A stretch of 64,000 bases of DNA from Promerops cafer (GCA_013398275.1 VZSE01013243.1:1360658-1424657); one strand, 5' to 3'; shown: positions 1 through 13,760, counted from the first letter of the stretch. Notes: generated by a model from the letters alone, not told the origin. Program-made: numbers and translations.

Positions 1-3000
1 CTCCCTATCTAGGGCAATATTGAGTGAAGATGGCTCAGCATGCTACAAATTACACTTCCCATTGCTAGCACAGCTCCTTTCTGCTGCAGGGGAAATCATT
101 TCCTAGGAAGAGAGGAGGTGTACCAGCATTGTCTTCCCTGAGGGTGATGCACAAGAAACAAACACTGCTGGCTGCTTCTCTGAGCTCTACATGCTCTCTA
201 GGGGTTATAGCTGCTGTGGGAAAATATAGGCTTCTGAGATGCAGTTTAATAGGAACTAACAGCATCTGAAATAAAAACAAAATAATAATCTGTAATAATA
301 ATAACAATGATTAAAAAAAGAACTTACTGGGCTGCTGTGACCTAAAAAAATTGGTCCCAATTCCCAGCTGCAGTCATACCAAGTTGAGAAAAACCCAGGT
401 CAAAGAACAGAACATAATAAGTAATCTCAGCCCTTGAAAACTGATGATTCAGGATATAAATTAGTGTGCTCTTAAATAGAAACAAGTATCACTTTTCTTG
501 GTACCAGTCCTTAGAGGCTTGGACCCTAAGTTCTTATGGGAATATTTCCTAGCCTCCTTTCTTGTCTCTGCCTATATAACCAGCCTTCAAATTTATCAGT
601 AGATTGAGTACTCAAATAGGCAATCCAGCTGGTTTTGTGGCTAATTTACAGGAGTTAGAGAGGTTTCCTTCTGTTCAGACTTTCTCCTTAACATGACCCA
701 GCATTTGCATACTGTCTTGTCTTCACCTGGTTAGTTTAATTTGAAGTAAGAACACACTTTTTTTCTTGCCCTGTAAAGAATCACCTTTGCAGTTGCTTCA
801 CTGTCTTCTCTGCAGTTTGAAGTCTGCAATTACAGTATGACAGCTGCATGACCGAGGTTAAAGAAAAAGGCAGCAAGTCTGATTCATTGGTGGAAATTTA
901 GAGTCTCCTGAAACTAATAGGGAGAGTAGAAGGAACTAGTGTAATTGAAGTGAGAGCTCTGGGGCTTTCTGTTCCCCTCTTAAAAGGAGGAAGAGTGGGA
1001 GGTCAGGCAGAAAAATTAATTTTAAGATGCCTGGTTAAGATTACTTGATAGATGATTTGCTACTATGCTCTAACTGCAATGGTTCTGCTGCCTTTAGCAT
1101 TCTGAAAATAGAGATCATGAGGCTGAAAGATAAAAGGCAGAGTGTTCAAGGGGAGAAATGACAAAGAATGGGGCAAAAAAAGATAAAAAAACCAGAAATT
1201 AGTTTTGTGGTTCACATTATGTACTTTCCATTACAAAGGTTATTTCTATGTTATGTGTTCTGGCACCTTTGTGGTTAATACATTGCTTAGAGAACTGCTA
1301 TTTCTTTACAATTGTATTAAAACTATGGCTTATGAATCTAGTATTAATTCATAATTATTCAAATTGTGCCTTAAGAAACTAGTGCTAAAGTCTTCCTTTT
1401 CTACCAAAATGGTTCTACTTCCTGCACACAGAAGAATGAAAAGCAAAGAGTATTCAAATGGGTTTGAGAAGGCACATTTTCTTCAGCAGAGCCCCCTACA
1501 TGGAGACTTTATGAGACAATCATGCTGGCTGTTAAGCACTCTGCCATCAAATCTGTAATTATATCATTATGCAGTTGCTAAACAATGTGGATTTTGAGGG
1601 CTTTCATTATTTTCTGCCTACTCTTATCTGAACTTGCTTCCTGCCAGATAAAATATCTAAACATGCTATGGAGCTGCCTCTTGACTTTTGTGAGGTTTTG
1701 GCTTTCAATAAACACATTTAAACAACAACTCTTCAAATCCAAGTAAGTCTTTAAGCAGCACATGTAAATAAGATAGATCCACTGTGAACCAAAACTAACA
1801 CAACACCCCAGTGTTCCTTGCAACTGGAAAATCCTTCTCTTTGGCCAGTCATAGTACTGAAGTCTCTGTGAAATTCCCTCACCTTTTCTTTCTACTCTTC
1901 TTTCTGAGCAGTACAAAAGGCAAATCCTTTAGGTGCTGTGTTACAATTATCTCTCCATTAAGTGAATAGTGGTGGTTGTTACAGAAACTACTCAGCTCCC
2001 ACCTGGCCACAGAAATAAACAGATTGCACATCAACTCTGAGCATTGCCTATGGCACCCTCATGGCTTGAGCAGGGCATAAAACTGCCTCTGGGGACAGCA
2101 TCTAACTTTTGTCATTTGTTCCCTGTAAAGCTTGACCATATCATCTGTGGCTGCAGACCAAGGTGGCCCTGAAAGACAGATAATGGCATTTTCCTAATTA
2201 CCAGGTACAATTCATTTTCTATCAGTCACTCAGCACATCACTGATGTGGCTAAATTTTGTTTAAATCCAAGCTGAAAAGATGATTTTTGTGAAAATTGCT
2301 GTTGTCCATATCTAATGGCAAGCAGATCCATGCTTTTACAAAAGCAGCAGTATGACTTCAAAAAGACTTTTGCTTTTCCGCAAATTCAAAAAAAATTTCT
2401 TTTTTCACTAGACTTCATAGAGCACTTAAACACACAGAAGAGAACATTTCACAAAATACAGTCATAATTTCAGTTATTTGCTTCTCAGAAGCACCTTATG
2501 TAACCTAATTTACAAAGAAAATAGGTTTCCTTCTTTTGTAAGGCCCCTGGTGTTATTACATCCTGGAGATGTAGATGTCCCATGTGTAGAGAGAGGTGAC
2601 AGCAGTGGCAATGTATAGGTGAATTGTAGTAAGAACACTAGGGGATGGCAATGTTGAAACAGCCAGTTAGTCTACTCTGCCTCCAGAATTATCCTATTCT
2701 AATATTCCCCTATTGTAGATCTCTTGATATGGAACTCACAGGCTGTAGCCTTGCAAGACAGATTTAGTTTTACTGAGCAGAAGCAACAGGAAGAAGAAAT
2801 GTGAAATCTGCTTCAGAAGATATGTGCTGAGTTTCTGGTATTCATTCTAAGGCTGTCATAACACAAGAAGATGCTGACATTTTGTTCTTGTCTGCAGACA
2901 CAGCTCCAAAGATAAGTTACTACAGTAGTCTGTATATAAGCTCTTAATGCAAGTAATTACTCTTAAATGGTAAAATCTCTATTCTTTCACTACACCTTGA

Positions 3001-3269
3001 AAAATGCCCATTAAAATACACTTAATAGAAATGTAATTACTTATTTCCTTTGTCACTTAAAACAAGCTAACCACATGGCATGAAACAATCTCAGGAAGAG
3101 CCTCCTCAGTAAGATATTTAGATTTAATTAATATACAGTAACTAGCTCATTAAGTTAAATACTTATTTGAGAGGTAATAGTTACCTCTTTTTTATTATAG
3201 TTTCCATTTGCTGTAGCTGGCAGAGCAATAAACTACAGCTCTGAAAGACAGCAAACAAAATGTTTTACA
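1..3269. other. Unique AT-rich non-coding DNA
   Basis: No gene is recognised on either strand. Open frames here are short (at most about 110 codons), lack recognisable domains and are what AT-rich DNA gives by chance. Only short simple repeats stand out, including an AAT-rich stretch near position 290. I see no recognisable transposon end, although old decayed repeats cannot be excluded by eye. Confidence 0.7.
281..308. repeat. AAT-rich imperfect trinucleotide repeat
   Basis: Two short AAT runs are separated by a TCTGT-like interruption. This is low-complexity sequence with no evidence of function. Confidence 0.7.
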
Positions 3270-3543
3270 TGTCCCAGTTTCAGCTTGGATAGAGCTAATT
3301 TTCTTCCTAGTATCTGGTACAGTGCTGTGCTTTGAAATTAGGATGAGAATAACGTTGATAACACAGAGATGTTTTAGTCACCTCCGAGCAGCACCTACAC
3401 AGAGTCAGGACCTTTCCTGCTTCTCACACCATGCCAGCAGTGAGTTGGCTGGGGGTGCACAAGATGCTGGGAGGGAACACAGCCAGGACAGCTGACCCCC
3501 AGCTGACCAAGGGATATTCCGTACCATATGTCAAGATGCTCAG

Positions 3544-3551
3544 TATATAAA
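3544..3551 (+). promoter_or_regulatory. LTR TATA box
   Basis: TATATAAA lies about 275 bp from the 5' end of the solo LTR and about 150 bp upstream of its poly(A) signal, the normal U3-R order. Transcription would be expected to start about 25-30 bp downstream, near 3575. Whether it is still active is unknown. Confidence 0.7.
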
Positions 3552-3696
3552 GTAGGAAAAATCTGGTCAGGAGCACTTCTTCAAAACTGGTTGGGTATAG
3601 TTTGGCAGGTAGAGAGCGATTGCTTTGTGCAACCCTTGTTTTGTATGTTCTAATTCTTCTATCTTTAGTATTATTATCCCTTCCTTTTTTTGCACA

Positions 3697-3702
3697 ATTA
3701 AA
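3697..3702 (+). terminator. LTR poly(A) signal
   Basis: ATTAAA sits in the R region of the solo LTR, downstream of a T-rich stretch. It is the common variant of AATAAA and in the position expected for this LTR type. Confidence 0.65.
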
Positions 3703-4211
3703 CTGGCTTTATTTGAACCCACGATTGTTGCTGGGTTTTTTCTTCCATTTCCCTCTCCATCCCATTGGGAGTGGGATGGTGATTTACCAGATGTGTGCTG
3801 TTCAGCTGTCTGCCAGGTTAAACCATAACAAACATTTATCATCTCTGGTCACCTCTGTGGTGAAGAAGATGAGAGCAATTTTGTGGTACTTCTGCAAAGT
3901 AACACAGTAAGAAAATTATTTAAACAAGAAGAAATCCTATCAGTGTCATGTGAGGTGAGTATGGGAAGCAGCCAATCTCTGCAACAGGAAACCTCATGAC
4001 CTGCAGAGCATCCCAGAAGGTTACTCACAAGGAAATGAATTCGGCCTCTAAAGCAGCTTCCAAGCCCCATCCGCCCTGAGAGAAATGTGGCAGTGAGAAG
4101 GAATTCAATGCAAGACATTGAGAGAGTGAAACATCAAGAGGAGCATCAAGAGGTCAAACTTAATCAGTCTTTCACAATTCCACTGATTTCCTTGGCAGCC
4201 ACAAACCTAAG

Positions 4212-4253
4212 ATGTATATGTACTCAACCATATACACATGTATATGTACTCAA
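4212..4253. repeat. Two copies of a 16-bp direct repeat, period 26
   Basis: ATGTATATGTACTCAA occurs at 4212-4227 and again, unchanged, at 4238-4253. The 10-bp spacer is also rich in TATA/CATG. It looks like a local tandem duplication. Confidence 0.85.
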
Positions 4254-5392
4254 TTTCCCTTTGAGCTGTCAGGAAAACACTGAGTGACTCATGGGTATGT
4301 GGAAGCTGAAGAAGCTCTGTGAAAATAGCTCCTTTTAAAAATAAAAAAAGTCTCATGGTAATTCTTAATTACATCTGCAGATGACATAATATCTTTAGCA
4401 GCGGGTTAGATCCCAAGTATGGTGTGGGAAAAAATCTGTCTCACTGCCAAAAGAAAGGCATCAAGGCACTATGTTATTGAAATATTTAATTTAATATGCT
4501 TGTATAGTATTCACGCTGTTGGTAGCCTCCCTAACTTTCTTTCTTTCATTCAAGACTTCAATATTTTAACAAGGAAAAGTCTTAGAACCCCCTTAAATTA
4601 TTATGTCTGAATTAAATCTACTGTCTTGAACCTTTTTAAAATAAAGCACAAAAAATGCTGCAGGTTTTCTTTCAAAAGCCATTAAAAAAAACCCTCAAAA
4701 CTACTTTCTAAACATTGTAATGATGTTCATCTAAAGCAATTACAGCTTCAATTAACTGCAATTTCATTTGAGAAATGTTCATGCTTGGAAAAAAACTTCC
4801 TTTTATTTAAAAAATCCTAAACACCCAAGTACCTAGCAAACAAAACTAAGCACTTGTGATTATCCACTTGAATGCTGGTAATGGAATAACTGAAACATGA
4901 CCCTTCCTCTACTACACATCAATGTTAATATAATGCAAGTCAGATCTGTACCTTTTTTTCTTATAAGAGTCAAAACAAATAGGATCTTTAAGATAAGTTT
5001 CCCATTCTCCATTAAGGTGACAGCACGGAGTCTGAAGATAAATTAATGAATTTAATGAAATGAGTGTTTGTTATGCAGCCAAGAAATGCATTTAGCATGC
5101 CCAAAGCAAAATAATTATCATTACAAGAGACCTCTGCAACCTGAACTTAAAGGCTACTAGATTGCAAGGAATGAAAGCAGCTTGTAATGATGAGAATATA
5201 ATCTACCACTTCTTCTTCTGCATGTAGCCCACCTGCCAGGCAAACAAGTTAACCTACTCAGGTATGAGCATCTTCACAATGAAGTGTTATTATTAATTGA
5301 CTGCTGTTTCTGTTGAGCACCTTTGGAGTGTCCATCATATTTTTTTAAATCCAATGATAGGGGCAAAAAGCAGTATCTCAAATCCTTTATAT

Positions 5393-5431
5393 TTTCCTAA
5401 GTAATATCCTCCCTTTCCTAAGTAATATCCT
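5393..5431. repeat. Two copies of an 18-bp direct repeat, period 21
   Basis: TTTCCTAAGTAATATCCT is present at 5393-5410 and 5414-5431 with a 3-bp spacer. The copies are identical, which suggests a recent small tandem duplication. Confidence 0.85.
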
Positions 5432-6048
5432 TCACCACGAGCCTTGGCTCAGACATAAAGGTTTTCCAAATTTTCTCTTCTCCAATGAGTGAGGAAAACC
5501 TTTTAGACTCCCAGATCAGATATGTTTCAATTATTATGGCAAAGGCCATTGCAGCATGCACTCAGAAAGGCAAGAAATACCATGCTGGAGTAGCCCTGTA
5601 TCTTGTCATTGTCAGGGACATGCACTCGTAGTTCAGAGGAACAGGAAAATATTTTACTGTTAAGATAAAATATGAGAACAGTACACCAAGAAATAGACTT
5701 TCTCATGTTGCCAGTCCAATCCTTACAAAAATATTGGATCAATCAGGCAGATCTTTTACTAGACATCTGATTGAAAATTAATGAAGAATAGTTCCTGATA
5801 TAAGCCTACTGGCTAACATTTTGACATTCACACAAGCATGGCAAATGACAAAGCACTTTGATAGGTACATATTTCTTTTTTTCACATATTCACTCAGCTT
5901 TAGATATTACACATTTTCTACTAAATCTGTGTTCTGCAGGACGGGTTCATATCTAATGAAAATCAATACAGCTTGAATTAGGTCAGTGTAGCTGTGCTAA
6001 TTTACACCAGTCTTCAATCTGGAGCATTGATTTTATACCAATATACTA

Positions 6049-6069
6049 TATTTCTATACTATAGAAATA
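6049..6069. repeat. Perfect inverted repeat, 10-bp arms, 1-nt centre
   Basis: The arms TATTTCTATA (6049-6058) and TATAGAAATA (6060-6069) are exact reverse complements around a single C. Its AT richness makes chance occurrence plausible. Confidence 0.85.
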
Positions 6070-8489
6070 CCATTTTCAGCTTGACATAGTACTGTATTTT
6101 GCATCTCTTCAAGGAATAAGATTAAGACGTGATTTATATTTTTTGAGTGATTTTCATATCAAGCTCCTATAAGCACTTATCATTTGCACAGGGATTCCCG
6201 CAGATCTTCAAAAGCACCAACAGCACCAGAGTACCATCCAACAAGACAGCTGACTAGAATCATCTGTAGAGAAGTCTGACGCTGTGTATTTATAAATCTT
6301 GTTGCTTAATTTTAAAACCAACCAAATAACCCTAATATTTTAAAAACAAATAAACAACTGTAAGATTTCCCTCAGAGGAAAACTTTTTCTTCCCTTCCCC
6401 CATAATCATAGACATCTTTGGAGTCAGCCAGCTCCCCTGCCTTCTAATGACTGAATATCCAGGCATCCTCTTCACAAGTTGCATCAGCAGATGGAAACCC
6501 CAGGTCCTACCAACAGGCAGACTCATGAGCCATGCCAACCCCATCACAGTCACTTTGAGGATGGAGGAGCCAGCCTGATTAAAAAGACAGGGCCTGGCTC
6601 ACAAGCCTAAAGGACCGGGGCAATTAAACAGCCTGTCTAATGAGCCATTTGGTCATAAGGACATCCCAAGGAACAGAGAAGTCCAGAGTGTGGACACAGT
6701 ATGCCCGAAAGATTGGATATAGTTGTCCAGTGTCCCTGCCAGGCAACGAGCAAAGATGGCTAGAGAAAGAGCAGGAAAATGGAAAACAAAACAACAAAAA
6801 CCCTAGGAAGCATCATTATTGACAGCATCTCCTCTAAGTCTTGAAGGAAATGACAGGCCTTTGCAAAAGGTTTCAATTCATCGAAACATCATTTTTGACA
6901 AAAGAATGTTCTGTGAGAAAATTGTCTTTGAGTTCAAAACTTTTTATTTGTGCTACAAATAGCAGAAAATTATATTCATACTTTGTTCTTAATGCAGTGC
7001 TGAGGAACCTTCTAGGTAGATAAAAATGTTTTTATCAGCATATGCTTAAAAATAGATAAAAGCAAAAAGAGGTGCAAATATTCTTCATGGTTTGATTGAA
7101 GAGTCATGAAAGATCAGGTAGTTCAAAAAGAAACTTGGGAGTTCCACAAATCAGTGGAAAAATCAGTTCAAAATCCTCCACTTCAGTGTGCATCTCCTTG
7201 CAATGAGCATGTACCTCAGCTGATAGTTTACATGATCATGAAAAACTGTGAAACTGCAGAGACCAGTTGCCAGAGACAGAGAATCACAATCAATTAATGC
7301 CTTAAGAAGTAGAGAGGAAAAAAAAAACAAAAACAAATCAATATGGAATTTCACAGCAAGGAAGTGTTGGGACTGAGTAGGACTGATATGTATGAGTAGC
7401 TAAATTTATACTATTGGTTCTTGCCTAGAGAAAGAAGAATCATAGGTGAGCTGCACTTTGGACTTGCTATAATAAGGGAAGTTGTAAGAAAACACAAGGT
7501 CCTAATCAGTTAGTAGAGCAGGCATGCTTGAGAAGTTTCCCTTGTGCACCTGAGCTGTGTCTGAAGGAGTTTCATGCTAAGGCATCTTTTTTGAAGTATT
7601 TTCTGTCTGAAAAAGTAGAGTCAGAACAATAAACCAGGTTAAAGCCTCAGTAGATCTATAGTCACATTGCAGTCCATATGGTCCCTTCAACCCCAAGGTT
7701 TCAAATTGTCTGAGAGGTCAAATAACTTGTGGCCCAAATTTTCAGAAATAACCAAGGCTTACTTCTGGATTTGTGTTTGAAATAGTTCAATAGGGCCTGA
7801 TGTGGGACTTACTACAATTCAAGTTTATTGGGAGTTCTTCAAGAATGAAAACTCAAAAAACCTGGACATGCAAAATTCAATAATTAATTATGCAAGAAAC
7901 AAACCTAAGGAATGCAAAAGCAAGAATTAACATCTTTGTGTCACACTTACAAGCTAAGGACCAGATTTTCAGCATAGCTTCCTTGCATTCAGTATCTTTA
8001 TCTCAATGGAAAGCATCCCGGGCTTTCATTAGTCCTCTGTACAACAACAGACAGCTGTGGCTGAGACTGTGCAGTCCATGCAGCTAATAATAAAATCGAA
8101 TAAAGTACCTGTATTTCCAGGACAGCAGATTTCAATGCCTCGAAACTCATGCCCACCCAAGCATCTCAGTCTCCCAATTAATCTCTCCATGGAACACCTA
8201 ATTTCTGAAATGTTTTCACGTAAAGACTTACTCAATGAATTCCTTTTAGTAAACTGACTTTAAGCTCTAATCCTCACTTTAGACAGCATACTGTTAGTAT
8301 GGTACAGCATTCACAACAATAAGAATAGATATGATCAACAATTTAGTATTTGGCTTGCAGCTTTGATCATTGGGGATAATCATATTTTCCTTGATAATAT
8401 TTTTAAAGGTATGTTTTCAAAGTGAATAATGTTAGTCATACTTTCTCTCAAGTCTTACTGATGACCTACATTACATAAATACCTTCATT

Positions 8490-8522
8490 ATATGTATATA
8501 TATATATATATATAATTGTATA
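8490..8522. repeat. TA dinucleotide microsatellite
   Basis: An uninterrupted TA run covers about 8495-8514, with a TATATG start and an ATTGTATA end. Length polymorphism is likely. Confidence 0.9.
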
Positions 8523-10765
8523 AAAATAAGCTATATAAATACCTCAGAGAATGAGATTTCTCTTACCTTTTTCTGAGGATACACCTCTAGCTGGGACAAC
8601 TGGGTGTATCAATGAACTTAGAAGTGGTGACACTCAACAGACTCAGTGACCAGACTGCAAAGGTGGCCCAAGGGATTTGCTTGCTCAGCTCTCATCCTGG
8701 TGCAACAGCTTCCTTCAGGAATGTTCTTCTCATGTTATGCTAAGAGTGAAACAAGGACCTCCTTACTTTCTACAGGACAGCAACAGACACAACAGGTCAA
8801 CAAAAAAATCCCAAGAAACAACAGCTCTGGCCTCCCCTGCATTCTTCCCTGCCTAGGCTATCACCAACAGAGAGGGGGGATCTGGAGAAAGGTTCCCTCC
8901 AGGCTTTCAGGCTACATTCAAGGACATTTAAGGTGATGGTACAAAATAACTCTACACTGGAGGATTTCTTCCAGAGATCTGGTTGACATGAGCACTTATT
9001 TTTTACTTCTTTTTCTTTACATCAGTTGTGACTGTGGTTGTCATTCACTGTGAACTGAAACATATTCATAAAAACCAGTGAAACTACTCTAGTTCATACT
9101 TCCTGAAAATTCTGTGTGGGTTGGGCTTGTCTTTTTATTCTAAATTTGTAAAGCCTGTAAAATAGATGTCTCCTCCATGGCCAAGGCATCTGGATGTTAA
9201 ACACACAGTAAAGTGTGTTCACATAAATTTAAAGATTTCATTCAAACCCAGTCTATTATACAAAAATTGGTTAATATATTGAGATAATAGATCCAAATAT
9301 CAAAAAGAATAGTTATGATGTCATCTTCTCCCCCGCAGCTTACAGGCTGTAAAATTTCAATCCTGCATCAGCCAATAATTTTGTAACAGACTTTGCACTG
9401 AGAACACCGATTGATATTCTTAATTCTTAAGATATAGAAAGATCACCTTTAGTTGTTTTCAGACTGGCCCAAATACCTGTGGGATTTCTTGCAGTCTATG
9501 CTCAGAAGTAGCCACCAAGATGACATACATTTCTAAATCTTCTAATTATTAATGTCTCATAGCTTTGTCAAGGTCTAGTACGATGAACTGCAATCAAAGA
9601 ACACTGAAACATATAGAGGTTCATGATAAGCCTAAGGAATTGGCTTGGAGTTAAAGATTCAAGAGCCCTTGCATATATGAGCACAACATATGTGAAAAGT
9701 CTCTCCAGGGAACATGTGAACCACAGAGGCTTAAACTATGACTTGCTCTTGCAGAAATCTATGTAGCCATAGTAATAGAGACCTCATAAATAAATAGAAT
9801 AAACAAATAAGTAATGCCAAGTTAACACACAATATGTCCACAGGTGAGAACCAGACAAATTTGTGATCAAACCTCAAAAGACATGCAACCAGAGTCCTCA
9901 TGAAGGCAGTTACCATGTTTGAAGTGAACAACCTGTGTAAAGCCACAACACCTAATTTTTTTTAAATAGGGCCATAATATTCTTCACATGCAGATTTCAC
10001 ATCACTTTTTAGTCTCTTAATTGGCTGTAATTATCATATTTACTGAGGGGTTTACTCAGATGGCACCTCAGCTATATTTTGAAGACAACAGATTAGCACG
10101 TATTAAAATGAAGGAAAATTAATTCAGTGAAGAAAAATAAAGGCCAGTGAGAGTTTTAATTGCTGATGTGATCGGCAAAAAAAGAGAAATAATTCATCTG
10201 AAACAAAACAGGAGAGAAGACACAGACAAAAACAAAACATAAGGGAAAATGAAAAGAGAATGACACAACTATCATGGGCAGTTAAACCTTAGTCACTGTA
10301 AACACCGTACCTATGTTACCTCAGAAGTTCCTCAAGAAAGAACGCCAAGGTGTTGTAACACTTTCTCAGGAACTGACAGTCAGTAGAGACCTGTGAAGTG
10401 GTACACATCCCTTCCACTCTGCGCAGCACAAACTTTGCTCTGACCTCAGGAAATCAGGTTGGTGCTGGACATGGAAAATACAATTTCATTCCAGGTTAAT
10501 TAAAAGCATTTAGGAGGTGATAGATGGCCTAGAGGAGGCAAAATGTGATTTGACATGGAATTTTACCCATAATAGCTATAAACAAAAAGATGAAGTTACG
10601 CAGAAAAATACTTTAGCATCAAGCTCATAAAAAATTAATATTTTATACCAGCATAGTGTCGAAACACCATCGAGGGTAATGCTAAGCAATTATTTGGGGT
10701 TTAAGTGATTGCTTTTAAGGACATTTGTTAACTGTCTATATCTAAACTATGGTACACCTGACTCT

Positions 10766-10792
10766 ATTATTACTATTATGTTGTTGTTGTTA
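10766..10792. repeat. ATT/GTT-rich low-complexity stretch
   Basis: A short imperfect ATT run is followed by about four GTT units. This is simple-sequence DNA with no other feature. Confidence 0.7.
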
Positions 10793-12975
10793 TTTCTGAT
10801 CTTTTACAGACAATCTTTCATCTTCCATGTTTTTGGTTTTTTTTTAAGAAAGCTATTTTCTTGAGCTGTTTCTCTTCTCCTGAACATGAGACAAGTGTCC
10901 CACTTTGCCATTCAGGAGGAAGAAATGCACCATTACTACCCAAGTAAAAATAATAAAGATGTTTCCTATGTAGTAGTCACTATTGGATCACTACAGCAAT
11001 CTGAGGAGTTTGGACTCTTAATTAAAGTAATCCAGACTCAAATATCTATGTATGGTACAAATGTGTGGTAAAAAGTTGTTTCTTCAAACAGGTTTATGAA
11101 TGAAATTTGCAGAGTATCTGTGACCTACATCCATCAGTTGGGTAAAGTATCATACTTTTTGAAAGATGAAAGGGTTTTTTCTACTTTTTCTGATAAAGTT
11201 TTCACACTTGATATAAAACAATTAAAGATGAGGGAATGAGAAGGGAGGGAAGGATTGCATAAGTCAGGTTCAGGCCTCAGACTCCCAGGAGACTCAAAAA
11301 GCTAAAGAATCCTCTCTTCTCTCAGAAGAGTTGCGAGTCCAGTTTTGTACTTCACACCATATGAAAGGGCCTGTCTAGGGCCTGTACAGCAATAGTTATC
11401 TAAAAGCTCCACTTTGCCAACAGGTAATAAAACCTACGTTTTTTCAATTCTAGATAGCAAATGTTAAAGAAGGATGAAAAATGGATTATGCTGTTCTGCA
11501 AACAGAAGTATGCTCTTCTCTGAGGCTAGACTTAACAACACTATGGAAAAAAAATGCTTTGCTCAAAAAAGATGTAGATACAACCAAAGCACTACAAACA
11601 TACCTCCTAAGGCAGAAAAAACCTGCATTAATTTAAAGATTTGCTAAGAAATCTGAAAAACTGTTTTATCACTGCAAAGGACACAGCTTTCCATGAAATT
11701 GTCCACTGTTCCAATCTATATGAAGTCTATCAGATAAAGTAAATCAGTTCACCAGTTCAAATTTCTTTTATATAAGTTCAAAAACATTGAGACATAAGTA
11801 GAAAGTCAAATCTGAATGACCCTGAAGGGAAGTTATTATTATGCATTTATCTCGACTCCAGTTGCTAATTCTCATTTTACTGCATCCTGACTCCAATATT
11901 TACCTTTATATATTATTAGATGTTACAGATACTTACTTAAAAGCAAATTATTTTATTACAAGGCAAACTGTGAGATTTCAAGCAAGTGAATTGCTACTGA
12001 CATAAGTAAAGTCACTCAGTCACAAATGTATCTAAGTTTAAAAACTATTCTGCATTTTATCTTCTACCTCTTTTTCATCTCCCTTGTCTAAGATGAATGT
12101 GCCAAGTCTGTGCAGGAGAGAGCAATAACGTCCAAATCTAATTATGATTTCATAGGTCAAGACATATGTCTTATGAAACATCAAGTTTGTTATTCCCTGA
12201 GTCAGCTGATAAAGCATAAGCAATGACATTACTTCCTTACGAGAAATTTTTAGGAAGATCTAAGAGACAGGGTTTGTCTTCTGAAATTTTGAATGTAGTA
12301 GTCTAAATTGATTTCAGTAGGTCATTCACTAATACCTGACTGAAGCAGATCCAAACATTCAGGATGCTTTAGACCTGCTTCTAAGTAGGAAATATTATTA
12401 TCATTAAAAGTAGCACAATAGAAGTAATAGTAACGATCTTTTTAGATTACTTGCCATTAGAACAGACAGGTGCTGGAGTTCAGGGTGCCTAAAAGCTTAT
12501 ACAAAAAGACTGAAAACCATTTTAGTGTAAATTTTTGGCAAATGGCAAAAAGCAGTATCTGAGACACAGAATACAAAATAATTTCTATTCATGTGACAGT
12601 TTTACATAATAAATAACAGACACAAATAATTTTGTTGATGACCATATGAATGTTGCTTTCGAATTAGCAGGCAGTGTCCAAAGTGGTTTATAAATAACAA
12701 GCTGTTTAAAACATCAAGAAAATAGACTTTTTGGTGAAGTGCCCACATGTCATTTTAATAGTGCTGTAACAGTACTATACAGAAACTATTAAATTCATGT
12801 ATTTTCAAACATCTACAAGGGTTATTAAGTACTCTTGTGCATAATAATACTCCTATACAATATTTACAACATATAAAATGCTGCTATTGCACCCTTCTTT
12901 ACAGTAATATATTATCAGGAGAGTTAACAAGTTGTAGATGACATAAACCAGTGTCAGCTCCACAAGTATATCACT

Positions 12976-13015
12976 ATACATATATATATATATATATACA
13001 TTTTGTTATATATAT
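12976..13015. repeat. TA microsatellite, interrupted
   Basis: About nine TA units lie at 12981-12998, then a CATTTTGT interruption and another short TA run. The 66-codon frame running through it is an artefact of the repeat. Confidence 0.9.
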
Positions 13016-13721
13016 TAAAAAAGGGGAAAGCCTGGACTATCTGAAAAATAAAGCCAAATGTGGGGTTTTGCCTCAACAAATCTGGGTGCCCAAAGAAGGA
13101 TCACTTCTTTCAAGCACTGAAGTCATTAGAAATGTCAGCAGAGGTCCATGAGTGAAGCGACAGAGGTCACAGATGCAGCAGACACTACGAGTTTGCTTTA
13201 TTTTCCTTCCTCTCTCATCATTTCATGGACAAAAAGGGCATCATCAGAATGCCACAGCCAGCGGTAGCAGCAGTTTCTTTTGTACTGGGCAGGTATAAAG
13301 TGATCATAAAGAGCGAAACAGTCAGGCTTTTAACCCATGCTTACCTTCCTGTCCTAAAATCTGTCCAAGCATTTCAAACCAAGATCAAATAAATGATGCT
13401 CCACAACCTAGGCTGATGTTCTGTGGACTTACTTAGCAGCAAAGCACCCAAATATAGTTCCACTGGACACAATTAATAGGGGTGTATTACTGAGCATATT
13501 CTGCATTTCAAGCTTAGGCATATTCATATAAGCACTTACAAATGGCTAATATTCTTATGACAACACTTGTAAAGCACTGAGTGCACTAGTTGCATACAGT
13601 TTCCTCACTGAAGATCCTTTCAGCTATGCCAGTGACAACACTTCAGGATATCTGCTATGGCTGTTTTGCTCTGAGTCAGTCCCACTGTGTTCTCACTGAA
13701 GCCCTCACAACAACAGTATGA

Positions 13722-13760
13722 ATTAATAACAAAATAATAACAACAATAATAATAGAAATA
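13722..13760. repeat. AAT/AAC low-complexity stretch
   Basis: Mixed AAT and AAC trinucleotides lie a short distance upstream of the first CR1 fragment. It could be degenerate simple sequence or an old A-rich tail; this cannot be settled by eye. Confidence 0.7.

Larger units (their letters stand above)
3270..3830 (+). mobile_element. Solo LTR, ERVL-like avian endogenous retrovirus
   Basis: The block starts with TGTCCCAGTTTCAGC and ends with AACCATAACA, so it has the TG...CA ends of an LTR and is about 561 bp long. In order it shows a U3-like part, a TATA box (3544-3551), an R region with an ATTAAA poly(A) signal (3697-3702), and a short U5. From memory the start and end match an abundant songbird/neoavian LTR family of ERVL type; the exact family name needs a repeat-library search. 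No primer-binding site, gag/pol-like frame or second LTR follows, so it is a solo LTR left by LTR-LTR recombination. The flanks (TTACA on the left, AACAT on the right) are not a clear target-site duplication, so one boundary may be off by a few bases or the duplication has decayed. A roughly 100-codon hydrophobic frame starting inside the LTR is judged spurious. Confidence 0.85.

Noticed and set aside
3602..3910. 102-codon hydrophobic frame overlapping the LTR
   Set aside because: It starts inside the solo LTR R/U5 region and runs past its end; the hydrophobic character comes from the T-rich LTR sequence.
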